Shown here: positions 1-4,925 of the stretch, piece by piece | Layout: each line of letters opens with the position of its first letter | How positions within the stretch are numbered: position 1 is the stretch's first letter | Source of the DNA: GCA-003244245 sp036494005 | GTDB lineage: Bacteria; Actinomycetota; Actinomycetes; Mycobacteriales; Pseudonocardiaceae | Assembly: GCA_036494005.1 (NCBI GenBank) | Contig: DASXOV010000067.1 | Location: forward strand, 1 to 10,562 | Reading direction: 5' to 3' | Length of the DNA stretch: 10,562 nucleotides | Translations under genes and position numbers: made by a program | Notes under the pieces: model-generated | What the model saw: the letters and a program-made list of their open reading frames with translations, nothing else | Database searches by the model: none | What the model was told of the DNA's origin: nothing

Positions 1-1
1 C

Positions 2-712
2 GTGTTGCGTCCCAGCACGCACGGCCTCGACGCTCTGGAGCATTCCGGCAGTGTGGCGCCGCAAGCAGCCAGGCTGCTGCGCGCCATCGTCGCCGCCCGG
101 CTCGCCTTCCTCGTCGTCGGCGGCACCGGAAGCGGGAAGACCACCCTGCTGTCCGCTCTGCTCGGCTGTGTGCCCGCCGACGAACGGATCGTGTGTGTCG
201 AGGAGGCAACAGAGCTGCAGCCCGGTCATCCGCATGTCGTCCGGTTGGCCGCCCGGCAGCGCAACATCGAGGGCGCGGGCGAGGTGACGCTGCGCGACCT
301 GGTGCGGCAGGCACTGCGGATGCGCCCGGATCGCCTAGTGGTCGGCGAGGTTCGCGGGGCAGAGGTGTGCGAGTTGCTCGCGGCGATGAACACCGGGCAC
401 GAAGGGGGCGCCGGGACGCTGCACGCCAACTCACTGACCGAGGTGCCTGCGCGGCTGGAGGCCCTGGCCGCGCTGGGTGGCATGCCCCGGCTGGCGCTGC
501 ACAGTCAGCTGGCCGCCGCGGTGCATGTGGTGTTGCACGTGACCCGCCGCGGCGGATCTCGCGGCCTCGCCGCGGTGGGAGTGCTGGAGCGTCATGACGA
601 TCTGGTCCGCGTCGTGACCGCCTGGCAGGACGGACAGTGGTGCCCGGGCGGCCAGCGCCTGCGTGACCTGCTCGACGGCGGTGGCGGCGGTGGCGGCGGT
701 GCGGCGTGCTGA
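2..712 (+). CDS. tadA: TadA-like type II/IV secretion ATPase, 5' partial
   Basis: This is the hexameric ATPase that powers assembly of the Flp/Tad pilus at the cytoplasmic face of the membrane. Only the C-terminal 236 residues are visible, and the frame is open to the window edge, so the GTG at position 2 is unlikely to be the real start. The Walker A loop (GGTGSGKTT, residues 40-48) is followed by the acidic box (VCVEEATELQ, from about 64), the Walker B region (RPDRLVVGEVRGAE, about 108-121) and the His box (NTGHEGGAGTLHANS, 130-144), the set and order expected for PulE/VirB11-type ATPases. The catalytic core looks intact. The protein ends in an unusual tail of eight glycines (226-233) plus AAC. 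The stop overlaps the tadB start by 7 nt, so the two are probably translationally coupled. Actinobacterial TadA relatives include Rv3659c. Confidence 0.93.
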   Translation: MLRPSTHGLDALEHSGSVAPQAARLLRAIVAARLAFLVVGGTGSGKTTLLSALLGCVPADERIVCVEEATELQPGHPHVVRLAARQRNIEGAGEVTLRDLVRQALRMRPDRLVVGEVRGAEVCELLAAMNTGHEGGAGTLHANSLTEVPARLEALAALGGMPRLALHSQLAAAVHVVLHVTRRGGSRGLAAVGVLERHDDLVRVVTAWQDGQWCPGGQRLRDLLDGGGGGGGGAAC

Positions 713-1545
713 GCCTCGCGTTCGCTGCCCTGGGCGCCGCGGCACTGTCCTGGCCGGTGGCGGTCGGCAGGGCCCGGCTCGGCCGACCGCGCGCCCGCTG
801 GACGGCAACGACGGTACGGCCGGGCGCCCAGCCCCGGGCTGCGCATCGCTTCCCCATTGTGCTGATGGTGGTCGCTGCGGGGGGCGGTGCGTTGCTGGCG
901 GGCCCAGCTGGTGCGCTCGCCGCCGCGCTGGCCTCCGGCACCGCCACCGCCCGCTGGCGGGCCGGGCGGGAGCGCCGGGACGGCGCGGCGGCGGCGGCCG
1001 GGCTGGCAGATGCCCTTGCGGTGCTCGTCGCGGAACTACGCGCCGGGGCCCAGGCAGGTGACGCCGCCGGAGCGGCCGCGGCCGACGGGCATCCCGACAC
1101 CGGCCGGGCACTGTCCGCCGCCGCTGCGGCAGTCCGCATCGGGGGTGACGTCCCGGCCGTGCTGCGCAATGCCAGCAGCACCATGCCGGCCGTCGCGGCG
1201 CAGTTGCGCCCGGGGCTGGGCAGCCTCGCCCACGCGTGGTCGCTCGCCGACCGCCATGGGATTCCGCTCGCGGACCTGCTCGACGCGGTGCGCGCCGACA
1301 CCGAAGAGCGCGTGCGGTTCGCCGCCGATGTTCAGGCTCGGCTGGCCGGGCCCCGGGCGACCGCGGCGGTGCTGGCGGGGCTGCCGCTGCTCGGGCTGGC
1401 GTTGGGCCAGGCGGTGGGTGGCGCTCCCGTGCGGGTTCTCGGCCAGACCGGAGTGGGTCAGCTCCTGCTCGTGCTGGGTAGCTGCCTGGCCTGCGCCGGG
1501 GTGCTCTGGAGCGCACGGCTGGTGGCCGGGGCGGTGCGGGCGTGA
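706..1545 (+). CDS. tadB: TadB-like type II secretion F-family membrane protein
   Basis: This is an inner-membrane platform protein of the Tad pilus that is expected to contact the TadA ATPase and the pilin. It has 279 residues. Hydrophobic segments lie at about 1-20, 49-80, 217-238 and 250-272. The T2SSF (GspF) domain spans roughly 100-235 and contains the family-like stretch around LADALAVLVAELRAGA (100-115), a GDVPAVL turn (147-153) and AHAWSLADRHGIPLADLLDAV (175-195). The GTG start lies inside the last codons of tadA, and the gene ends in a GTGA overlap with tadC. Both suggest one tightly coupled operon. The sequence is very alanine-rich, as is usual for this protein in high-GC actinobacteria (compare Rv3658c). 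The assignment rests on order and topology as much as on motifs. Confidence 0.88.
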   Translation: MLSLAFAALGAAALSWPVAVGRARLGRPRARWTATTVRPGAQPRAAHRFPIVLMVVAAGGGALLAGPAGALAAALASGTATARWRAGRERRDGAAAAAGLADALAVLVAELRAGAQAGDAAGAAAADGHPDTGRALSAAAAAVRIGGDVPAVLRNASSTMPAVAAQLRPGLGSLAHAWSLADRHGIPLADLLDAVRADTEERVRFAADVQARLAGPRATAAVLAGLPLLGLALGQAVGGAPVRVLGQTGVGQLLLVLGSCLACAGVLWSARLVAGAVRA

Positions 1546-2156
1546 CCGGGTCCGCGTTGTCGATGCTGCTGATCGCGACGGCGCTGGTGATCACACCCGG
1601 CCCGGCGGTGCCGCGATCAAGAGTGTGCCGGTTGCCTGCGGTCCCCTCGGTGCGCCCGGGTTCGGTGCGGGGGGCCGGCCCGTTGACCATGCTGCGGTCT
1701 CGGGCGGACAGCGAAGCCGGACCACTCGAGCTGGCCGGCGCGTGGGATCTGCTGGCGGCCTGCCTGCGCGCGGGTATGCCCGTCCCGCTCGCGGTGCAGG
1801 CCATCGCCGAGGGGCTCGACGCTCCGGCGGGGCCCGCGTTACGCCGGACAGCTGACCTGCTCGCCCTGGGCGCTGACTCGGAACAGGCCTGGCAGCCGGT
1901 CCTGGACTGCCCCTCGACCGTGCGGTTGGCCCGGGTCGCCCGGCGTAGTGGCCGGAGTGGCACGGCGCTTGCCGACTCTGCCGCGCGGCTGGCCGCCGCG
2001 GAGCGGGCGAGCGCCCGGGAACAGGCCGAGACCCGTGCCCAGCGGGCGGGCGTGCTCATCGCGGGACCGCTGGGGTTGTGCTTTCTGCCTGCGTTCCTCG
2101 CCATCGGTGTGGTTCCGGTGGTGATCGGCCTCGCGTCGGGTCTGTCGCAGTGGTGA
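1542..2156 (+). CDS. tadC: TadC-like type II secretion F-family membrane protein
   Basis: This is the second platform protein of the Tad machine and probably partners TadB in the membrane. It has 204 residues, with one N-terminal hydrophobic segment (about 3-20) and a C-terminal one (about 169-200). Between them is a T2SSF domain (about 64-195), with LELAGAWDLLAACLRAGMPVPLAVQAIA at 62-89 and LARVARRSGRSGTALADSAARLA at 129-151. The latter matches the conserved second half of the GspF repeat. The GTG start overlaps the tadB stop (GTGA), which fixes the start. The segment 21-60 is a proline/arginine-rich linker with no recognisable motif. The gene corresponds in position and size to Rv3657c. It is followed by the only sizeable gap in the tad cluster, before the pilin. 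Confidence 0.87.
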   Translation: MTGSALSMLLIATALVITPGPAVPRSRVCRLPAVPSVRPGSVRGAGPLTMLRSRADSEAGPLELAGAWDLLAACLRAGMPVPLAVQAIAEGLDAPAGPALRRTADLLALGADSEQAWQPVLDCPSTVRLARVARRSGRSGTALADSAARLAAAERASAREQAETRAQRAGVLIAGPLGLCFLPAFLAIGVVPVVIGLASGLSQW

Positions 2157-2174
2157 TCGAAATCAGGGTTTCGA
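2157..2174 (+). other. Small inverted repeat directly after the tadC stop
   Basis: A perfect inverted repeat, TCGAAA, six bases, TTTCGA, begins at the first base after the tadC stop codon. The arms are 6 bp and the loop would be 6 nt. No T-run follows, so it is not a classical intrinsic terminator. It could be an attenuator, an mRNA 3'-end stabiliser or a processing point that sets pilin expression apart from the tadA-C transcript. It could also be chance. Confidence 0.4.
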
Positions 2175-2258
2175 CGTCGGCGATGACGAGTCGTCGGCGA
2201 TGGAGAGTCGCACACAGAGTCGTACACAGAACACAGAGTCGTACACAGAACAGAGAGG
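2175..2258 (+). repeat. Composite tandem-repeat array in the pilin leader
   Basis: This region is made almost entirely of tandem units that start with CG and end in GAGT or GAGG. Two 17-nt units (2175-2191 and 2192-2208, sharing CGTCGGCGATG, 15 of 17 identical) are followed by a short 12-nt unit (2209-2220). Two 19-nt units come next (CGTACACAGAACACAGAGT at 2221-2239, and a 17-of-19 match at 2240-2258). The last unit supplies the GAGAGG that serves as the pilin ribosome binding site. The right half is CA-rich and nearly T-free, unlike the GC-rich coding DNA around it, so the mRNA there is expected to be poorly structured. Confidence 0.85.
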
Positions 2259-2260
2259 AA
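2253..2260 (+). promoter_or_regulatory. Ribosome binding site of the pilin gene
   Basis: GAGAGGAA lies 6 nt before the ATG at 2267. It decides the start of the pilin, because the open frame extends upstream without a stop. It lies in the last unit of the leader repeat array and continues two bases past it. Confidence 0.75.
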
Positions 2261-2266
2261 TTCGGC

Positions 2267-2491
2267 ATGGTGATCCGGAGCAAGGCAGCGACGCCGAGAG
2301 CGGGACTCAGGTGGTGGCGCCTGCTGGGGGGCGCGGTTCGTGGCGAAGCGGGGATGAGCACTGTCGAGTACGCCATCGGCACGGTTGCCGCGGCGGCGTT
2401 CGCCGCGGTGCTCTACACGGTCGTGACCGGGGACGCGGTCACCGGAGCGCTCGAAGCGCTGGTACAGCGGGCATTGTCGGCGAACCTCTGA
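2267..2491 (+). CDS. Flp-type major prepilin, DUF4244 family
   Basis: This is a 74-residue precursor of the structural pilin of the Tad/Flp pilus. Residues 1-29 form a basic leader ending in GEAG. The predicted prepilin cleavage follows Gly29 and gives a mature N-terminus MSTVEYAIG, with Glu at +5 (E34) and Tyr at +6 (Y35), the Flp-pilin signature. A hydrophobic helix (about 36-56) follows. The mature pilin would be only 45 residues, as expected for Flp/DUF4244 proteins such as Rv3656c. The ATG at 2267 was chosen over longer in-frame extensions because of the GAGAGGAA site 6 nt upstream, and because the extension would run back into the tadC coding region. The stop overlaps the TadE start (TGATG). 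The prepilin peptidase that would process it is not in this window. Confidence 0.9.
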   Translation: MVIRSKAATPRAGLRWWRLLGGAVRGEAGMSTVEYAIGTVAAAAFAAVLYTVVTGDAVTGALEALVQRALSANL

Positions 2492-2540
2492 TGTCGGTGA
2501 AATTTGATGTCGGTGAACCGGTTGATGTCGGTGAACCGGT
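2489..2540 (+). repeat. Triplicated stop-start motif at the pilin/TadE junction
   Basis: TGATGTCGGTGAA occurs three times in tandem, starting at 2489, 2505 and 2523. The second and third copies belong to identical 18-nt units (TGATGTCGGTGAACCGGT); the first is 2 nt shorter. Each copy carries the TGATG stop-start overlap. Only the first ATG (2491) is in frame with TadE. The other two (2507, 2525) share a frame that encodes MSVNRLMSVNR and stops at 2540-2542. In the TadE frame, copies two and three read DVGEPV twice. Confidence 0.92.
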
Positions 2541-2898
2541 GACGCCGGAGGTCAGCCCGGCCGGTGATCGGGGCACGGTGACCGTGGAGGCGGCGCTGGC
2601 ACTGTGCTCGCTGGTCGTGGTGCTCGCTCTGATGCTCGCCGGGGTATCCGCGGTCGCCGCGAAGCTGCGGTGCGTCGACGCCGCCCGGGAGGCCGCCCGG
2701 CTGGCTGCCCGGGGAGAGCAGGACCGTGGGGAGGATCTGGCCCGCCGGCTCGGGCCGGGCGGGGCGGTGGTGCAGGTGAGCGTGCGCGGCGACGAGGTCA
2801 CGGCACGGGTGTCGGTGGATCCGGTCGCCGGGCTGCTGCCCGGAATGGAGATCGCCGCGGAGGCGGTGGCGGTGCTCGAACCGGGGCTCGCCCCATGA
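2491..2898 (+). CDS. TadE-like pseudopilin
   Basis: This is a minor pilin-like membrane protein of the Tad machinery, related in position to Rv3655c. It has 135 residues. After a hydrophilic N-terminal stretch with a DVGEPV repeat (6-17), the motif DRGTVTVEAAL (26-36) forms a prepilin-like cleavage site: Gly28 followed by TVTVE, with Glu33 at +5. A transmembrane helix (about 34-56) and a soluble C-terminal part follow. The start at 2491 overlaps the pilin stop (TGATG). A GTG at 2539 (residue 17) is an in-frame alternative that would skip the repeat-encoded leader. That shorter start is plausible, because DNA between 2491 and 2539 is mostly repeat and the motif lies after it. The end overlaps the next gene by ATGA. 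Confidence 0.85.
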   Translation: MSVKFDVGEPVDVGEPVTPEVSPAGDRGTVTVEAALALCSLVVVLALMLAGVSAVAAKLRCVDAAREAARLAARGEQDRGEDLARRLGPGGAVVQVSVRGDEVTARVSVDPVAGLLPGMEIAAEAVAVLEPGLAP

Positions 2899-2922
2899 CA
2901 CGTCCCATGAAAGGCCCCATGA
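2892..2922 (+). repeat. CCCATGA in three copies, 12-nt period, at a gene start
   Basis: CCCATGA lies at 2892-2898, 2904-2910 and 2916-2922, exactly 12 nt apart, so all three ATG codons (2895, 2907, 2919) share the reading frame of the Rv3654c-like gene. They give Met at residues 1, 5 and 9. The first ATGA is the overlap with the TadE stop. Confidence 0.85.
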
Positions 2923-3287
2923 TCACAGGGGAATCCGGAGCAGACCGTGGGGCGGCCACAGTATGGGCCGCCGGTGGCATTGCCGTGCTCATGACGGTGG
3001 CTGTTTTCGGGCTGCACCTGGGCGCGGCGATGGTGGCCCGCCACCACGCCGAGTCGGCAGCCGACCTGGCTGCACTGGCCGGAGCCGGCGCGCTCGTCGG
3101 GGTCGCGGGGGAGCAGCAGGCCTGTGCGCTGGCCCACCGGGTGACCGATCGGATGCGGTCGCGGCTGATGTCGTGCTCGGTGCACGGATGGGACGTGCTG
3201 GTCCAGGTGACCGTGCACCCCGGCGGGGCATTGGGCGGGTTCGGAGATGCCACCGCCCGGGCGCGAGCCGGACCGGCTGGGCCATGA
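2895..3287 (+). CDS. Rv3654c-type TadE/G-like secreted pilus protein
   Basis: This is a 130-residue protein of the type often annotated as a secretion/DNA translocation related TadE-like protein. It ends the tad gene set. The motif ADRGAATVW (16-24) precedes a hydrophobic helix (about 22-47) and the segment ARHHAESAADLAALAGAGAL (48-67), typical of the Tad (TadE/G-like) N-terminal domain. The cleavage-like Gly19 is followed by AATVW, so Trp stands at +5 where Glu is found in the pilin and TadE. From memory this W is usual in this family, so processing may differ or be absent. Two cysteines (77, 94) lie in the C-terminal part and could pair outside the cell. The start is fixed by the ATGA overlap, although two more in-frame ATGs follow within eight codons. 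The gene is followed by an 80-nt gap before the next gene. Confidence 0.85.
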   Translation: MTRPMKGPMITGESGADRGAATVWAAGGIAVLMTVAVFGLHLGAAMVARHHAESAADLAALAGAGALVGVAGEQQACALAHRVTDRMRSRLMSCSVHGWDVLVQVTVHPGGALGGFGDATARARAGPAGP

Positions 3288-3340
3288 GAACTGGATGCAC
3301 ACTGCTACCGGATGGACCCTGACCGTGGCATACTCGTTTT

Positions 3341-3352
3341 TGAACATGTTCA
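3341..3352 (+). promoter_or_regulatory. Perfect 12-bp palindrome, candidate TetR-type operator
   Basis: TGAACATGTTCA is a perfect palindrome 15 nt before the ATG of the 3-TM protein gene and directly before its ribosome binding site. The GAAC, two bases, GTTC core resembles operators of several TetR-family repressors, for example the published KstR site. The next gene but one in the same direction is a TetR regulator. No convincing -35/-10 pair was found here. The operator role is inference. Confidence 0.4.
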
Positions 3353-3367
3353 GAAGGGGTGATGGTC

Positions 3368-3814
3368 ATGAACGACGGTCTGGGTACCTACGTGGTGGTG
3401 CTCGTGCTCGGCATCGGGTCGGCGTTGCTCGTCGGCCAGGTGCTGCTCCGTACCGGGCAGGCCATCCTGGAGGAGGCCTTCGAACAGCGGGTGGCGAACT
3501 CGGTCAACCGGCTACTCTGTGTGCTGTTCCACCTCGGGGCGCTCGGCGTGCTCGCCCTGATCTCTACGGTCGATGTGCCGGTGACCGGCGCGGTGCAGAC
3601 CGTGGTCACCAAGTTCGGCATCGTCCTGTTGTTACTCGGGTTGGCGCACGGCCTGCTCATCCTGATGCTCACCCGGCTACGGAACCGCAGCCGGGAGCAG
3701 GGGGTTCTCGACTCGCGCAACTTCCGGCTCGACGTCACCGGGCGACAGGCCGCCACCGATCCGGCACCGGTGCAGGGGCCGGTCGTCGGGATCGGCCAGG
3801 GCACGCCGCGATAG
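3368..3814 (+). CDS. Conserved-looking membrane protein with three TM segments, function unknown
   Basis: I do not recognise a function. The 148-residue protein has hydrophobic segments at about 7-27, 49-67 and 83-102. A polar stretch (28-47, including RTGQAILEEAFEQR) lies between the first two, and a basic segment (LTRLRNRSRE, 101-110) follows the third. The last 35 residues are hydrophilic and probably disordered. By the positive-inside rule the tail would be cytoplasmic. The sequence looks like a hypothetical membrane protein common in actinobacteria. Three in-frame starts exist (GTG 3359, ATG 3362, ATG 3368). The last has the best spacing, 8 nt from AGAAGGGG (3352-3359). The gene is separated from the tad cluster by 80 nt with a palindrome. 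Its stop codon lies within a tandem repeat. A TetR gene follows 89 nt downstream, and the pair may form a regulator-target unit. Confidence 0.72.
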   Translation: MNDGLGTYVVVLVLGIGSALLVGQVLLRTGQAILEEAFEQRVANSVNRLLCVLFHLGALGVLALISTVDVPVTGAVQTVVTKFGIVLLLLGLAHGLLILMLTRLRNRSREQGVLDSRNFRLDVTGRQAATDPAPVQGPVVGIGQGTPR

Positions 3815-3894
3815 CGCCGCGACACAGAGGCGACAGCGAACCGCGATAGCGCCGCGACACAGACACGACAGACACGACAGCGAAACCGCGATAG
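3806..3894 (+). repeat. Tandem-repeat array across the stop of the 3-TM gene
   Basis: A 23-nt block beginning CCGCGATAG and ending CGACACAGA occurs identically at 3806-3828 and 3841-3863. A third partial copy, CCGCGATAG, lies at 3886-3894. Between them are variants of CGACAGCGAA (3831-3840 and 3876-3885), with ACACGACAG repeated at 3863-3880. The TAG of the first copy (3812-3814) is the stop codon of the 3-TM protein gene. The TAG of the last copy (3892-3894) is an in-frame stop just upstream of the TetR start. The array is almost T-free apart from the GATAG elements and shares ACACAGA with the array before the pilin. Confidence 0.9.
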
Positions 3895-3903
3895 AGATAC
3901 CCG

Positions 3904-4605
3904 GTGCCGAGCGCAGAAGAAAGCACAGAAGAAGCGGAACAGGGAGCGACGAAGTCGCGGCGCACGCGCGCGGTCATCGTCGAGGCGGCACTGCGGTTGT
4001 TCCGGGAGCATGGCTACGAGCGGACCACGATGCGAGCGATCGCCGATGCCGCCGGAGTCTCGGTGGGCAACGCTTACTACTACTTCCGGTCCAAAGAGGA
4101 ACTGGTCCAAGGGTTCTACGATCAGCTCGCCGCAGATCACGCCGCAGCAGCAGCCGGACCGCTGGCGGCCAGTACCGATCTGGCCAGCCGGTTGCGCGCC
4201 GCCCTGCTGACCTGGCTGGACGTGGCCGAGCCGTACCACGCACTCGCGGGGCGGTTCTTCGCCGTCGCCGCGCAACCGGGCAACCCGCTCTCTCCGTTCA
4301 GCAAGGAGTCGCACGCGGCGCGGGACGCGGAGCTGGCCCTTTACCACGAGGTGATCGGGGGATCGTCGGTCCGGGTCGCCGATGGGCTGGTGTCCGACCT
4401 GCCGGAGCTGCTCTGGCTCTACCACCTCGGAATCGTCCTGTTCTGGGTGTACGACGACTCGGCGGGCCTGCGCCGCACCCGGGCGCTGATCGAACGCACG
4501 GTTCCGATGGTCGAGCGGCTCTGCCGCCTCTCCCGATTCCGGGCGCTCGCTCCGCTGGTCCGGCAGATCCCGGAGTTGCTGGCTGAGCTGCGTCACGGCA
4601 CCTGA
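3904..4605 (+). CDS. TetR-family transcriptional regulator
   Basis: This is a ligand-responsive DNA-binding regulator of 233 residues. The N-terminal TetR domain is clear: SRRTRAVIVEAALRLFREHG (18-37) forms helix 1. TTMRAIADAAGVSVGNAYYYFRSKEELV (41-68) contains the helix-turn-helix and the hallmark YYYF-K-KEEL segment. The C-terminal half, from about 85, is the ligand-binding and dimerisation domain, with a long aromatic-rich segment LLWLYHLGIVLFWVYDD (169-185). The ligand is unknown. The first 19 residues are acidic and unusual. The GTG at 3904 is the only reasonable start, because an in-frame TAG lies at 3892-3894 and no start codon occurs between 3904 and helix 1. No good Shine-Dalgarno precedes it. 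The gene runs in the same direction as the 3-TM gene, so it may be co-transcribed and autoregulated from the palindrome at 3341. Confidence 0.9.
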   Translation: MPSAEESTEEAEQGATKSRRTRAVIVEAALRLFREHGYERTTMRAIADAAGVSVGNAYYYFRSKEELVQGFYDQLAADHAAAAAGPLAASTDLASRLRAALLTWLDVAEPYHALAGRFFAVAAQPGNPLSPFSKESHAARDAELALYHEVIGGSSVRVADGLVSDLPELLWLYHLGIVLFWVYDDSAGLRRTRALIERTVPMVERLCRLSRFRALAPLVRQIPELLAELRHGT

Positions 4606-4925
4606 ACACCGGCGGGTGGCCTGCGGCCCGACACCGCGGCGGCCCCCGGCCGGCAAGCGGATGTCCGAACGGCGCAGCGAGCGTGATCAGTCGACAGATC
4701 GGGTGGTCAGCGACGAGCGGTGTCGAACGGACGACGAGCGTGCGCCGAATGGACGGGTATCGCCAGCCGGAGGCCCCCTGCCGAACGTAGCGCCAGGCAC
4801 GTTCGACGCATCAGGTCCGCCGACCAGCGACGATGAGCGGTTTCGTGGTACCTCCCTGGCCGCGGGGGCGTTGAGTTGAGTGAGGCGGGACGTTGAGTGA
4901 GCGGGCCACGGCGATGGAGAACGAG
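4606..4925. other. Stretch of about 320 bases without a convincing gene
   Basis: An 87-codon open frame (GTG 4616 to 4879, + strand) reads as charged, low-complexity sequence with no start signal or recognised domain, so I do not call it. The stretch contains imperfect direct repeats: 4662-4685 and 4721-4742 share GAACGG and CGAGCGTG, and CAGCGACGA recurs near 4709 and 4824 followed by GAGCGG. A 17-nt tandem repeat lies just before the next gene. The promoter of that gene should lie here, but I could not identify a clear -35/-10 pair. Confidence 0.4.
4876..4906 (+). repeat. 17-nt tandem repeat before the primase-like gene
   Basis: TTGAGTGAGGCGGG at 4876-4889 is repeated with one base deleted as TTGAGTGAGCGGGC at 4893-4906. 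The start-to-start distance is 17 nt. Each copy carries a TTG. The second one (4893) could be a start of the downstream gene, although ATG 4926 has a better ribosome binding site. Confidence 0.65.

Noticed and set aside
431..2227. A 598-codon open frame on the - strand opposite the tad genes
   Set aside because: It is antisense to tadA/tadB/tadC, which have clear motifs and coupled starts. The translation is Arg/Pro/Ala-rich low-complexity sequence, as expected from a GC-rich shadow frame.
2175..2258. CRISPR array
   Set aside because: Units are 12-19 nt, directly adjacent without unique spacers, and there are no cas genes, so these are simple tandem repeats.
3284..3322. A 12-codon frame (MRTGCTLLPDGP) starting in an ATGA overlap with the Rv3654c-like stop
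   Set aside because: It has the right coupling geometry for a mini-gene, but it is too short, and no repeat of the pattern or conserved feature supports it. ATGA overlaps occur by chance.
3388..4656. A 422-codon open frame on the - strand across the 3-TM and TetR genes
   Set aside because: It overlaps a clear TetR domain on the other strand and encodes no recognisable domain.
4606..4660. A terminator hairpin after the TetR gene
   Set aside because: Several short GC-rich complementary stretches exist (for example GGCC-TGC-GGCC), but none forms a long unique stem and no T-run follows.
4616..4879. An 87-codon open frame between the TetR and primase-like genes
   Set aside because: The composition is charged and repetitive, driven by GACGAGCG-like DNA repeats. 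It has no convincing ribosome binding site and no recognisable domain.
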